NCBI GenBank assembly: GCA_033002965.1
Contig: JAURVB010013144.1
Location: 1-64,000, forward strand
Length of the DNA: 64,000 bases
Source: Piper betle
Lineage: Eukaryota > Streptophyta > Magnoliopsida > Piperales > Piperaceae
Direction of reading: 5' to 3'
Every line of letters begins with the position of its first letter. Position 1 is the first letter of the stretch. This document shows, in pieces, positions 45,449 through 57,216 of this stretch. The translations under genes and the position numbers were made by a program. The notes under the pieces were generated by a model. The model did no database searches. It saw nothing but the letters and a program-made list of their open reading frames with translations, and was not told the origin of the DNA.

Positions 45449-45453
45449 CCAGA

Positions 45454-45583
45454 GGGACATGATGACTTCATGGTCTACACAGATGCTTCAGGAGTTGGCC
45501 TTGATTGTGTCTTGATGCAAAGAGACAAAGTAATCACCTATGCGTCTCGTCAGCTAAAGGTGCATGAAGGTAATTATCCTATG
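45454..45583 (+). pseudogene. Element A (Ty3/Gypsy), RNase H start
   Basis: The translation resumes exactly after the TRIM array with [20 protein letters not shown], then [19 protein letters not shown] and NYPM. This is the RNase H N-terminus of Ty3/Gypsy with its first catalytic aspartate (YTDAS). It is cut at 45583 by the next LTR. The rest of element A is not found in the window and should lie beyond element D. Confidence 0.8.
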
Positions 45584-45836
45584 TGCAACACCCCGATTTC
45601 GGTTCACCTAAGAACCGAATTAGAAATATTACGATCGAGTCGAGTCATGTTTAAAGCTGCTAATTTGTAAAACTCGATCAATAATATAGATCGAAGCAAC
45701 CCTCTTGGCATCTCAAGAATTGAAAACAATACTAAATAAGTATGAAAACTCATTAAATATAAATAAAAGTGTGATAGAAAATAACTATACTGAGCTCATG
45801 TGTGTAGCTTTTATCTGTCCTCCCACCAAAGTTCAC

Positions 45837-47554
45837 TGTAAAACCCGTGACTCGAGTTAGAGTTTTCATTACTGAACTAGTCAGTTCGGCCATCAAGTTA
45901 GCCGTCGGCTCGAGTCAAGTCAATTTTATTCACGTGTGTTGAGCCTAGGCCGGCCATATATTATGAGCAATGAGGGTCAAGTGTACCCCGACCATATGAT
46001 GATAATGTTAAAAAAAATGATAAGATATGAGTTATCAGAGTATACGATAATATGCAAGTTATTTTTTTATATATTTGGTTGTAGGATTATTTTTAGGCCA
46101 AATAACACATTTAGGACATGTTAGATAGCAATTTGGGTGGGTTATTAGTTATAGAATATGTTATTTTGAAGTTATTAAGTGTGTTATATTTTATTGAATT
46201 TTCCCATAGTTTTTGGATTTTTTAGAATTTATTAGGAGTTAGTTATTATTTTTTACTCAAGTCGGAGTTGAGTCAACTTTTATTTACGAAATTACCACCA
46301 ACCTATTTGAAACCCTCCCCTCGCGCCCCCCCCACCCCCTCCCTTTCCTTGATGTTTCTCTTTGTCACCCTAATCGCAGATGCTGCCTAGGGCTGCCACG
46401 TCACTGCCGACCTCCGTCGGATCGTTGCCGAGCCATCCCCCACCTTCCCTGTCATCTCCTGGCCTCCACGAAGCAAAGAGGCTGAGTGTTCATGCCACGC
46501 TCCAGGTGCCGATTTGTCACTACATCATCGCCCACCCCGCTCCACCGTTGCCATGTCACCATCACTGTCCCATTGACCTAGACGACCTTTTCCCCCCACC
46601 GTGTGCCACCACAGAGACAAGCCCAAGGCCCGATCGAGCAAGCCCTGGCTTGGGCATCACTGCTCGACATACGCCCGTCATAGGAAACTATCACCACTGC
46701 TGTCATCCTCTTCCTCACCATGGTAGTGTCAAGCTCGCCAAGTCGGTGCCAATCTACACCCCTGATCACGCCACCTTGCCAGCCAAGCTGCTGCCAGTAG
46801 CATCCTCACCGGCCGTGGCTGAAAACTGGCAAAATTGCCAAAATTTGCCGAAAATTGCCGGATTATTGCCAAATTCCTCATGCTGAACTTGATCGAATTT
46901 TGGACGCCGACGAGTGTCGAATTTGATTCTCGAGATGCGCGACTGATGAAATGTTTGATTGTGAATAAAATGAAATTTGCATGATTTGAATTGTATTAAA
47001 TGAATGCTAATGATCTAATTAGGTAAATTAAGTATGAGTTGTGAATTGACGGCAATGTAATTTAGAAAATCATGATTTGAATTGATGCAAATATGACTAA
47101 TTAGTGTCAACTACACTATTGCCATATGCACTAGTTAGGGAATTTTTGATACGATTGTCTGACTTGTTGATGACTTGGATTGTGGATGCCTTGTAATAAG
47201 TGTGTTATTTAGGATATGTGAATGATTGAGATAGTGAGTGTTTGTTTTTAGATTTGATGTGTAGGTACGGAGTAGGAGATCTCCGCCTAGGTGAGTGACC
47301 ACAATTAGAGCTTCTACCAAGCCCGTTTAGGACTCGCTCTTGGATTTACACTCTCATTCTATTTTGATTTAGTTTGACAGGTAAGATGACATATCAAGTG
47401 GTGGGTTTATCAGTATACCACTCAACATGGGTCATTTAGTTGATTGTATTTTCGGATTAATAACCCTCAAGGATGAGATTGTTCGAGTTTGTATCAAAAA
47501 CTCAATCTAGATCATGATGCCTTCGAGCCTATTATATTATAATCCCTACCCAAA

Positions 47555-47599
<45 letters not shown>

Positions 47600-48792
47600 T
47601 TTTTGGTTTTTCAGTGAGATGTGAGACAAGGGGAAAGTCGACTCGCATGTACCATAAATGGGTGCACATTCCAGTCAAAATAAGCTTTGGATTGGTGAGC
47701 AGGTCATTCCATTCCTGAGGGATCTTGACAACTCCACATTTTGAGCTCCTCAAACCCGGAGAAGTGTGGAGGATTACAGGTACTGCAATGTTGCGCATGT
47801 CTAGACGTGTAGATTCAAAGGGAGCTGAAGGCACCTGTTTGCGTGTACTTGGCCTCAATGCTTAGGGACAGAAGTTATAAGGAGGATGTAGAGAGCTTTA
47901 GTATATTGGGTTTCCCTAGCATGGGATAGTATGAAAATGATGAGAGAGGCATATGACCAGTCAGAATGAGACGTTGTTCAAGCCAAGGCTTACAACTCCT
48001 TATTACTGTCCTTATGAGTGATTTTGATGCAGAAGAATATATGATTGATTTTATTTAACACGAGAGTCATCTTTCATGTGCTAGTTTGATTATTTAATTA
48101 TTTCTGGACCAGTAACATCGTTACTAACTTTTTCATATTATATATGTAGGTGAGAACTTGAATGACTAATCACTGTCGAGACCATGGAGGAGCAACAATA
48201 CAATATGCACACATGTACTTGCCGAGATTGAATGAAAATGTGATGTGATGAACTACTATAAATTGTTGTGAATAAATGCTATAATGTCTTTTTGCATGAA
48301 ATGTTTCTGTGAAATAATGAAACGATCTGTGTGTGATGGTTTTTATGAATAGAATTAAACAGGTAGAGCATATGGGGTCAAGACCCAACTCACAAAGATA
48401 AAATCTATAATGATGTGAATGTTGTGTGAAAAATATAATCTTTGGCAATGTTTTAGGTTTTTATCGTTACATATATATATTATTGTTGTTGACAGGGAAG
48501 TCCTTATTGCACTTGTGAGGGAAACTCTATCCGTTTTGTTTTAAAAATCGTTGCTTTTCAAATTTTTAATGGGTTTGTTTTGTTTTGAATATGGATTGCA
48601 TATCATATCAATCATCTAGAACAACGTTAGAGCCTAAACATCTCATCCATGCATTGAAGGTTTGCATCACCATCTTGAGATGCCAAGGGTAGAGCCGGGT
48701 TGGGTTGGTCGAATTAAGTAGACTAGAGAATGATTTGGTCACCAGTAGCATTTCTGGTTCGGTTCACAGGGGAGCCAAATTAGGGTGTTACA
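45837..48792 (+). mobile_element. Solo LTR (diverged ~3 kb family), plus orientation
   Basis: It begins TGTAAAACCCGTGACTCGAG and ends AAATTAGGGTGTTACA, 2956 bp. The flanks TTCAC and TCAAC match poorly (3 of 5), so the target duplication is decayed. It contains a TA repeat at about 47560-47597 next to the expected LTR TATA region, and a GC-rich block at about 46310-46900. It lies inside the minus-oriented LTR 45584-57215. Confidence 0.8.
47560..47597. repeat. (TA)n microsatellite
   Basis: About 18 uninterrupted TA units at the position where sister LTRs have a short TATATATA promoter-like run, so it is probably an expanded TATA region. Confidence 0.9.
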
Positions 48793-49784
48793 TCAACTCA
48801 GGATCACAAGACCTATATATATATAATATAAAAAAACCGTCACTAATGGATGTCACTGGTTTGAAAAATAACTACATATCAAACTATCAAATGAGAGATG
48901 ACTCTCATTTAAAAGAAAATCATTAGATACTTCCACTGGACTCTCCATGTAGGCATCTCTTGAGGAGCCACCACACTACAAACCTAGTAGCATTCGGAAT
49001 TGACTGATCTGCTGATGCCTCTCTCGACATTTTCTCATTTTTCTGATCCCTTTTGACTACCAGTGTATCATAAGCTCTCTCTTTTCTTCCATATATCTCC
49101 TGTCCCTGAGTACGAAGGCTGACTACTCTTAGGCAGTCACCTTCAATACCCTTTGAACCACATGTCTAGACGTACACTGTAATAAACAACACCCGTAAAC
49201 CTCCACGTTTCTATGGGTGCGAGGAAGGAAACTCAAAATGCAGAGTTGTGAGGATACCTTGGGCATGGAACAACACTCTCACTAATCCAGAGCTTGCTAT
49301 GATTGTCACGTGTACTTGCTCATGGTACGTGCAGGTTAATTTTACCATCTTTAGCCTCACTAAAAACTCGATAAAATTATATATAGGCCTAGGAAGGGAT
49401 TTATTTAATAAGCCCGAAGGCAACTTGCGTTGGATCTTATTTTTGAAATCAAACTCAAAGGATCTCATCCTCGAGGGTTATTAGTCCCGAAAGTAAAATA
49501 CGTCTAGATAAAATAGCCACTTAACACGTCCTACAATCTGAAAATCATATCTACAGTAGACTATAGTGATAAACATGAGAAGAGTCCTAACCGACTTGTG
49601 GTCCAAGTTCTAAACGTGATGTCTTATCTACGGCAAGCTCGAACTTCGAAACCTATATCAAAACCCACTGCTAAGTAAAATATTGATATCCCTAGGTAAT
49701 GCATGCTCGTGGTATGTACTCACATCATCAATTACATCACAATAAAAGACGGTGCTAAACAAACCTACAACTAAATATCCAGTA

Positions 49785-52116
49785 TGTAATACCCCGTTCC
49801 GGTTCACCCGTGAACCGACCTAGAAATGTCACCGGCGACCAAACCGTTCGCTAAACTACTTGATTTGGTTAAGCCGACCTGGATCTCCCTCGATGTCCTA
49901 AAATGGTAGTGCAAGTATATAATGCATGAATGAGATGCATGGGTTCTAACATGACCCTACGTGCATGCCATGATATGCTATTGTGCACAAAATAGAATAA
50001 TCGTGAAAACAAGTTCGAAAATAAATAATATTTTAAAACAAAACGGACAGAGTCTTTCTTATAAGTGCAATAGGCCAATCTATCCATGACAATAATAATT
50101 ATTTATATCGATATTATTCCAAAATATGTCATTTTAGTTTCGTTTCACAGGCTAAATATTCATTGCATTTCACAAATAATCTAAAACAATCTCATCATTC
50201 ATACAGCTTAGAAATCATCATTTCCATTCATTACGTGAGGCAGATACATGTGTGCAAGGACTTTACTACTCTTTCGCACTCCTGACAGTGCTAAGTCCTC
50301 GAGATTCTCACCTACATAATTAATAGAAAAACTGTCAATAATGAGTGTTACCAGTCCAAAAAATAACTAATATCAAACTGGCTATGAGAGCGAACTCTCA
50401 TATGAAAGAAAACATTCATATACTTCCTCAAGAAATCTCACAAGGGCAGTAATGGGAGCTGTCACCCTCAGGCGGTAGCGTCCCCTTTCCATAACTTTCT
50501 CTTTCCATAACATTCTCTTTCCTTGGCCATTCAAACTATCACAATCATTGTCATCCATCTCAGCCCTCTACATCCTCCGTATTACTCCTAGCTCTGAGGA
50601 CAAAGGCCGAGTACTCTCAGACTTGTGCTTTTAGTACCCTTTTTCACTATAAGTCTAGACATACGCTGAACAACAGTATGGGTAAACCTCCACACTTCTC
50701 TGGGTTTGAGGAACTTAAAGGTGGAGTTGTCAGAATCCCTCAGGAATGGAGTGGACGCTCACCAGTTCTAGAGCCTGCTTTGACAAGCACACACCCTATC
50801 TCAAGAAATGGTCATCGGTTTCCTCCGTCAGGCATCTTGTGGTGGATCTTATTTTCAAGAACATGCTCGAGGGATTTCATCCTCAAGGGTTATTAATCAG
50901 GAAATGCGATCGGCTAAATGGCCCGTGTAGAGTGGGATACGATAAAACCACCACTTGACACATCCTCTTTCCTGTTCTAAACAAAACACAATAGAATAAA
51001 ATGATAAATAGAGAGCGAATCTTAAACGGACCTGGTAGAAGCTCCAAGCGTGTCTATGTGCCTAGGTGGCGAGCTCCTACTCTGTACCTACACATCAAAT
51101 CTAGAAGCTAATGCCCACTAACTAAATGATGCATCAACTCAACATGAACATCACACATACAATGCAATCATTATCTAATAGTCAAACAATCATCAATATA
51201 GAAATAACTCTAACTTGTCTTATTCATACCAATTTTATTATATTTTTCTAAGTTATGTTATAGTCAGTTAGCATACTCAAATTTACTTTACTTATTTAGA
51301 TCACTAATAATCATTCACTATTAATCAAACCATGTAAATCATCACTTCAACTATAATCAAGCATTCATCACAACAATTAATCAATCCTAGCATGTTGTCC
51401 TAATAAATATCAATTTTAAATAATTAAATCGGACAAAATTCTATACCTAATCGTCAGTCACACGGCGACGGTGACAAGGTTGTGGCCAACTTGAGTGAGG
51501 ATTGTGGGGAAGAGGGAAGGAAGAAAAAGAAGAAGTTGAGTGAGAAGGATAATGGTGGCTGAATGATAGAAGTGTGACATATATATATGTCAAGGTGAGA
51601 AAAACGAATGGTCAAATGAGAAAAATGAATGGTCAAGTGAGAAAAACGAATGGCCAGTAACAAAAACGAATGGTCTGTGAGAAAAAGGAATGGTGTGTGA
51701 GAAAAACAAATGGTTATCTGGTAGTTAAAACTTGACTCGACTTTGACTCGAGTCAAAAATATTATTAACTCGTAATAAAAAATCTCATAAAATATAATAC
51801 ACATCAATGACATGCTCTATAACTAATAACCCACCCAAATTACCCATAACACGTTGTAATACGTTATTCGGCCTAACAATAAATCCAAGATTTAATTAAA
51901 ATAAATTAAGAAAAATCGAGCATACTAATAACTCGTTCTGCTACTATTTTACTGACTTTATCATCATATACTTAAGCACACATGACTCCCATGGTTCATA
52001 ACACAAGACCGGCTCGGCTCGATACACATGTTTTGAAATTGACCCGACTGAAAATAACAGTCGAACTGAATGGTGGTTTAGACTATAAAACCCTGACTTG
52101 AATCGCAGGTTTTACA
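49785..52116 (-). mobile_element. Solo LTR, minus orientation
   Basis: Termini are TGTAATACCCCGTTCCGG on the left and ATCGCAGGTTTTACA on the right. The direct repeat CAGTA flanks it (49780-49784 and 52117-52121). 2332 bp, a related but shorter member of the ~3 kb family with a reduced GC-rich block (51430-51560). Short repeats with AAAAACGAATGGTC lie at 51598-51712. No coding sequence. Confidence 0.9.
51598..51715. repeat. Short tandem repeat of about 20 bp, some six copies
   Basis: Variants of GTGAGAAAAACGAATGGTCA follow each other within the solo LTR 49785-52116. A shorter version of the same motif lies at 3525-3575 in the LTR remnant at 2358-4014, which links the two LTRs. Confidence 0.7.
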
Positions 52117-53249
52117 CAGTATGCAAATTGAGACATAATAAAGAAAATGACTAATAAATAAATAAACACAATCATAGATAAATATATAAATAATAAATAC
52201 ATAAAATTAAATAATACTCTAATCATAAAAATATTAACATCATTTTACTAGATACGTATACGAATAAACATGAGTAAATATCAACATATACTCATGTTTG
52301 TAAATATATAAATAAATAAATAAATAAATAATTTCATAAATATATAAATAAATAAATATTTAATATTAATTAATACTGCATACTAAAAATAGCATAGATA
52401 TCCAATACGAAAATACATAATTACACAAATAAATAATAACATACATGCGAATAAACATATAGATAAATAAATATATAAAATTTAGTAAATATGAATAAGA
52501 TTAATATTAATAAGTAAATATATGATTAATATCAATAAATACTCCTATAAACATGCATTATAATTAATAAATATACAAATAACCAGAAATGAATAATAAT
52601 GAATAAATAAATAAATAAGTAAAGAAAAATATTTATAACATCCAAATATACTAAATAATGTGAATATGTATCTAAAAAAGTAGGGTGTCTTGAATTACCA
52701 AAAATGACCGAGAAATGGTTGAAAACAGTCTAAAAAGGCAACCGAGTCAATTGGGTTGAACCAAACCGAGTCAAATGAGCTGAACTAACTTGGTCCGAGT
52801 TAACTAAACTAGTGGGTTGGGTTAGCTAAGTGGACATCAGCATGAACTGGCAGACTCGAGAATGGGCTGGTGGACGTGACAAGGGCAGACGGGCCGGCGG
52901 TGCCCATTGTTGGAAACTACCAATGGCTATGCGGCGAAGGCTGTCGCCAGCCGCAATTTACAGAAGGGAGGATGGGGAAGGTACTGGTGGTGACGTCTGA
53001 CGAAGTCCAGCGGCCGATTGGCCAAAAATGGCCTGAAAGCGACGAAATCGCCATAGGATGCGGTGACATCACTAGCTGCGATTGCGACCATGACAGTCTC
53101 AAAGTGAAGATTTGGGCAAGGGAAAGCTGTCGGGTAGTTTGCCTCGCATCAGGAAACTTGCAGGCGCAAGAAAAAGGCTCGAACGGAAGCGGCGGTGGTG
53201 GAATACCAACAGAAAAAGCTTCACCTGCGGCAAATGTTGCGGCTACAAG

Positions 53250-56200
53250 TGTAACACCCCAAATCCGGTCCACACTCGTGAACCGAACCGGCATGTTACA
53301 GGCCCCGGTTAGGTCGGCTAACGCGAACCTAACTCGTGCGGATCCAATCTCGGCGTCTTAAGATGAAGATACGATCTGTCATGAACGAATGCATGCACAA
53401 AACCCTAACATGGTACTACATGAATGACATGCAAATTAAATTTCACACCATCACAATTACGACCAAAATCGATGAAAATTCTGAAGTAAAACTAACAGGG
53501 TCTCCCCTAAAAGTGCAATTATGGGCCCACCCTGTCAAAATAAATAATATATATACAAATATATCGGCATGCATTAACAATCACACAAAATCTCATTTAT
53601 AACATATTCATTCTGAAGCTCGGGTCTCAACCCACTACGCTTCCACTGCTCAACTCTGATCATATTTTGCATTCTATTATCATGTCTTAGCATTTCATTC
53701 ACATCATATCATCATGCTCAAACATTTACTCATGTCATTCACAATATAATAACATAATAATACAATATTAAACATTCAGAAATCTAACATGTGTGTGTGT
53801 ACAAGACCTCATTGCTCCTCCGTCCAAGCTGGCTCATCCATCTCGTGCTTATCACCTACATATATATAAGAAAAACGTCAGTAACAAGCGTTACTGGTCC
53901 GGAAAATAAAATAACTATAACAAACTGGCTATGAGAGCAAACTCTCATCTGAAAGAAAACCATATACTTCCTCAAGAACACTCTGAAGGGCACTACTGAG
54001 GAGCCACTGGGCTGCAGACCCGGTAGCATCCCGAACTTACTGCTCTGCTGCTGGTACTGTGCTACTCTCAGCACTTCTTTTTCAGTACTTCTCGTGAAAC
54101 TTTATCCTAAGCCCTCTCCTTACCTCCATATTTCTCCTGGCCTTGAGCACGAAGGCCGAGTACTCTCAGGCAGTCGCCTTTAGTACCCTTTGAACCACAA
54201 GTCCGGACATGCGCTGTACTAAACAGTACCCGTAAACCTCCACGTTCTCCGGGTGTGAGGAACTCAAACGCGGAGTTGTCAGGATCCCTCGGGAATGGAA
54301 CAGTCCGCTGGCACTAATCCAGAGCCCGCTTTGACTGTCACGGCATCCTCTGCATGGTACGTGCAGTCGGTTTCTCCATCTCTCGTCTCACTGAAAACTC
54401 GATAAAACTATATATATAGGCCTGGGAAGGGATTCATATAATAGGCCCGAAGGCAACTTGTGGTGGATCTTGTTTTCGAAATCATCCTCGAGGGATCTCA
54501 TCCTCGAGGGGTTATTAATCCGGAAATATTCGATTAAATGGCCCGAGTTAAGTGGGATCCAATAAAACGCCACTTAACCCGCCCTGCAATAATAAAATAA
54601 ACATACAATGGAAGAGCGTAAAACAAGACGAGTCCTAAACGGACCTGGTAGAAGCTCCAAGCGTGTCATCGCGCCTAGGCGGCGAGCTCCTACTTCGTAC
54701 CTACACATCAAAACTAAATACTAACGCCCGCTAACTAAATGATGCATCAAACTCAACAAACATCACAATCACAATGCAAGCATCCATCAACATAACAATC
54801 AGAAAATCATAAAAATTACTTTAATCCTAGCTCATCCTATTCATACTAATTTTATTACGTGTGTGTAACTTATGTCGTTGTCACTTATCGTGCTCTGACC
54901 TGATCTACTTCATTAGATCGCTTACTCTTCACTCACACTTAATCTCATCATGCAACTCATCGTTTCATCCATCATTAAACATTAATCACATCACTAATCA
55001 TAAATATGAAAATAATTCTACTCATCCTATTCCTACCAATTTTATTGTATTTTTCCTAAGTTACATTACTCGATTATCATGCTCAATTTACTTACTTCAT
55101 TAAATCACTTAACCTCCATTCACTATCAATCACATCATAAATCCTAGCATGCTGTGCTAACAATCATCATCAACTTTAAATAATCAAATCGGAGGTAATT
55201 ATACCTCACGTCGTCGGCAATCGGCGACGGTTAGGGTTCCGTCGCGCGCCTCGAAGCTCGAATTCGGCGCTCCTCGGCGTCCGAAGCTCGATCGGGCTCC
55301 ACCGGGTGAGCCCCGCGGAAGATCCGGTGAATTCCGGCGAATTCCAGAAATTCCGATTTCCGGCGGTTTACCGGCAGTTGCGGGCGGTTTTCCGGCGACT
55401 TCCGGTGGTTTTCCGGCGACTTTTGCCGGTGGTATCTACTAGCTGGATAGGGGTCATGTAGGGTACCCTCGGAACCGGCTCGGCGAGCCTGACTCCTCTA
55501 CGAGGTCGACGCGGCCAACGGAGGTGGTGGCTCGCCGGAAAACGACTAAAACAGGGCCGCGGCGTTGGGTCGCTAGATCCGGCCGGCCACGGCGGCGATG
55601 GCCTCCGTTCCGGTCGGGGAAGGTCGCTGGGTGGTCGGCGGTGCTGAGGCGGCCACTGGATGACGGCTGCGACGGTCGCCGGCGGCAGAATCCGCGACGC
55701 GACCAAACGCAGCCGCGGCGCTAGGCGTGGCGATTCCGGCGTCGCGGCGGCCGATGGTGGCCGGGCCTGGTCGGGGCGGCACGGCAATGCCGTGGCGAAG
55801 CTGGGCGGCGTCGGTCGGCGGCCAGGCGGCGTCGGCCGTGGCGGCGGTGGCGCGCGAACAGGGGCGGCGCGCGGCAAAGGTTTTGGGAAGAAAAGGTCGG
55901 GGAAGAGGAAGAAAAGGGCTGGTGGCAATTTCGTAAATAATACTTGACTCGTCTCCGGCTCGAGTCAAGTATAATAACTAAGTCGTATTAAATCCTAAAA
56001 AATTCATAAAAATCGGGAAAAAATCCCGTAAAATCAAACAACACCACAATATTATAATGATATGCTCTATGACTAACAACCCACCCAGACTGCCCGAACG
56101 CGTCCTAACGCGGTAATCGGCCTAACACTAATTCTACGATCCACTATATATAAAAATAATAATAATAAAAAAATGACTGGCATACTCTCATATATCTGAT

Positions 56201-56388
56201 AACTCATTCTGTTCTGCTGTGTTCATGACGTTATCATCATATACTTGGGTACGCATGACCCTCATAGCTCATACACGCGACTGGCATCGGCTCGGTACAC
56301 GTGTCCTGAAACTGACTCAACTCGAAAAATAACGGTCGACCCGACCGGTTCTGAATATAAAACCCTAACTCGAATCGTGGGTTTTACA
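53250..56388 (-). mobile_element. Solo LTR, ~3 kb family (copy 3), complete
   Basis: Starts TGTAACACCCCAAATCCGG and ends AATCGTGGGTTTTACA, with ACAAG on both sides (53245-53249 and 56389-56393). 3139 bp, the reference copy for this family in the window; 1-2357 and 26128-29099 are near-identical. A TATA-like run is at about 54409-54418. The perfect target duplication and high identity indicate a recent insertion. GC-rich 55200-55940 gives overlapping artefact frames. Confidence 0.95.
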
Positions 56389-56656
56389 ACAAGGCTGTCA
56401 CAATTGGTGGTAGATCCTGGTCAGTAGCCGGCTGCGAGGCGGTCATAATCAGACCTATCTCGTGGCTGGGGGAGGATCAGAAACTCTTTGGTGGCGAGCT
56501 GAAGTACCGGCGGCGGTAAGGTGCAAATCCAAAAATGGGGGAACAAAAGCTAAGTTTTTATTTAAATTTTTCTTGATCGGTCTGGATCTTGCCATGTGGT
56601 GTCATTTGAACCATCCGACAACTCGGGGCCTAGTGGGGTCCACCTATAAGTATATG

Positions 56657-56658
<2 letters not shown>

Positions 56659-56694
<36 letters not shown>
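56659..56694. repeat. (TA)n microsatellite
   Basis: About 18 TA units inside the split LTR 45584-57215. Confidence 0.9.
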
Positions 56695-56698
<4 letters not shown>

Positions 56699-57216
56699 GG
56701 AAAGCTCGGATCAAGATCGTCTAAAGTTGAAAATTGACTCGAGGGCTAAAAATGTCTCTATAGCAGATAATTGAGGCAAGAAGGCCAAATGGGCCTTGAA
56801 ACCCTGAACTCAATTAAGCAAAAATCTACGACTTAAATCAAGCTGGGCCCATAGGGGCAATCTAGTAGTCCGAAATCCCTAAGATGCATATATATGAGAT
56901 ACCCTAAAAATCCCAAACGGATACAAAACATTGCTACGACCTAGATATTGCCCTAAAACCCTAGCTAATATATAAAAAAAATCTATATACCTTGTGTATA
57001 TACTGATAACTCATGCTCTACTGTAGCTTAACTAAAGTTATCATCTAAATATCGAGCATACTCAGCCACCATAATATACTCATATGACTATCTCAACCCC
57101 ATAGTCATGCTCTGAAAAATGGTCTGGCTTGCACTCACTCGAACTGACTCGAGACTGGTCTGAGCTGAGCAAAACTACAAGCCGGCAAAACACTAATCGA
57201 AGCTGGGGTTTTACAC

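Larger units (their letters stand above)
45584..57215 (-). mobile_element. Solo LTR (~3 kb family) split by three nested solo LTRs
   Basis: Pieces at 45584-45836, 48793-49784, 52122-53249 and 56394-57215 add up to about 3.2 kb and follow the block order of one LTR: TGCAACACCCCGATTTCGG at the left, AT-rich middle (52140-52680, runs of AATAAATAAATA), GC-rich part (52860-53249 plus 56394-56520), and AGCTGGGGTTTTACA at the right. It interrupts RNase H of element A after CTATG (45579-45583). One base after its right end the LTR of element D begins. The frame at 52870-53361 runs into a younger LTR and is not a gene. Confidence 0.75.

Noticed and set aside
52870..53361. A 163-codon plus-strand frame
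   Set aside because: It runs across the junction (53250) of a younger solo LTR and has no protein similarity; it lies in the GC-rich part of an older LTR.
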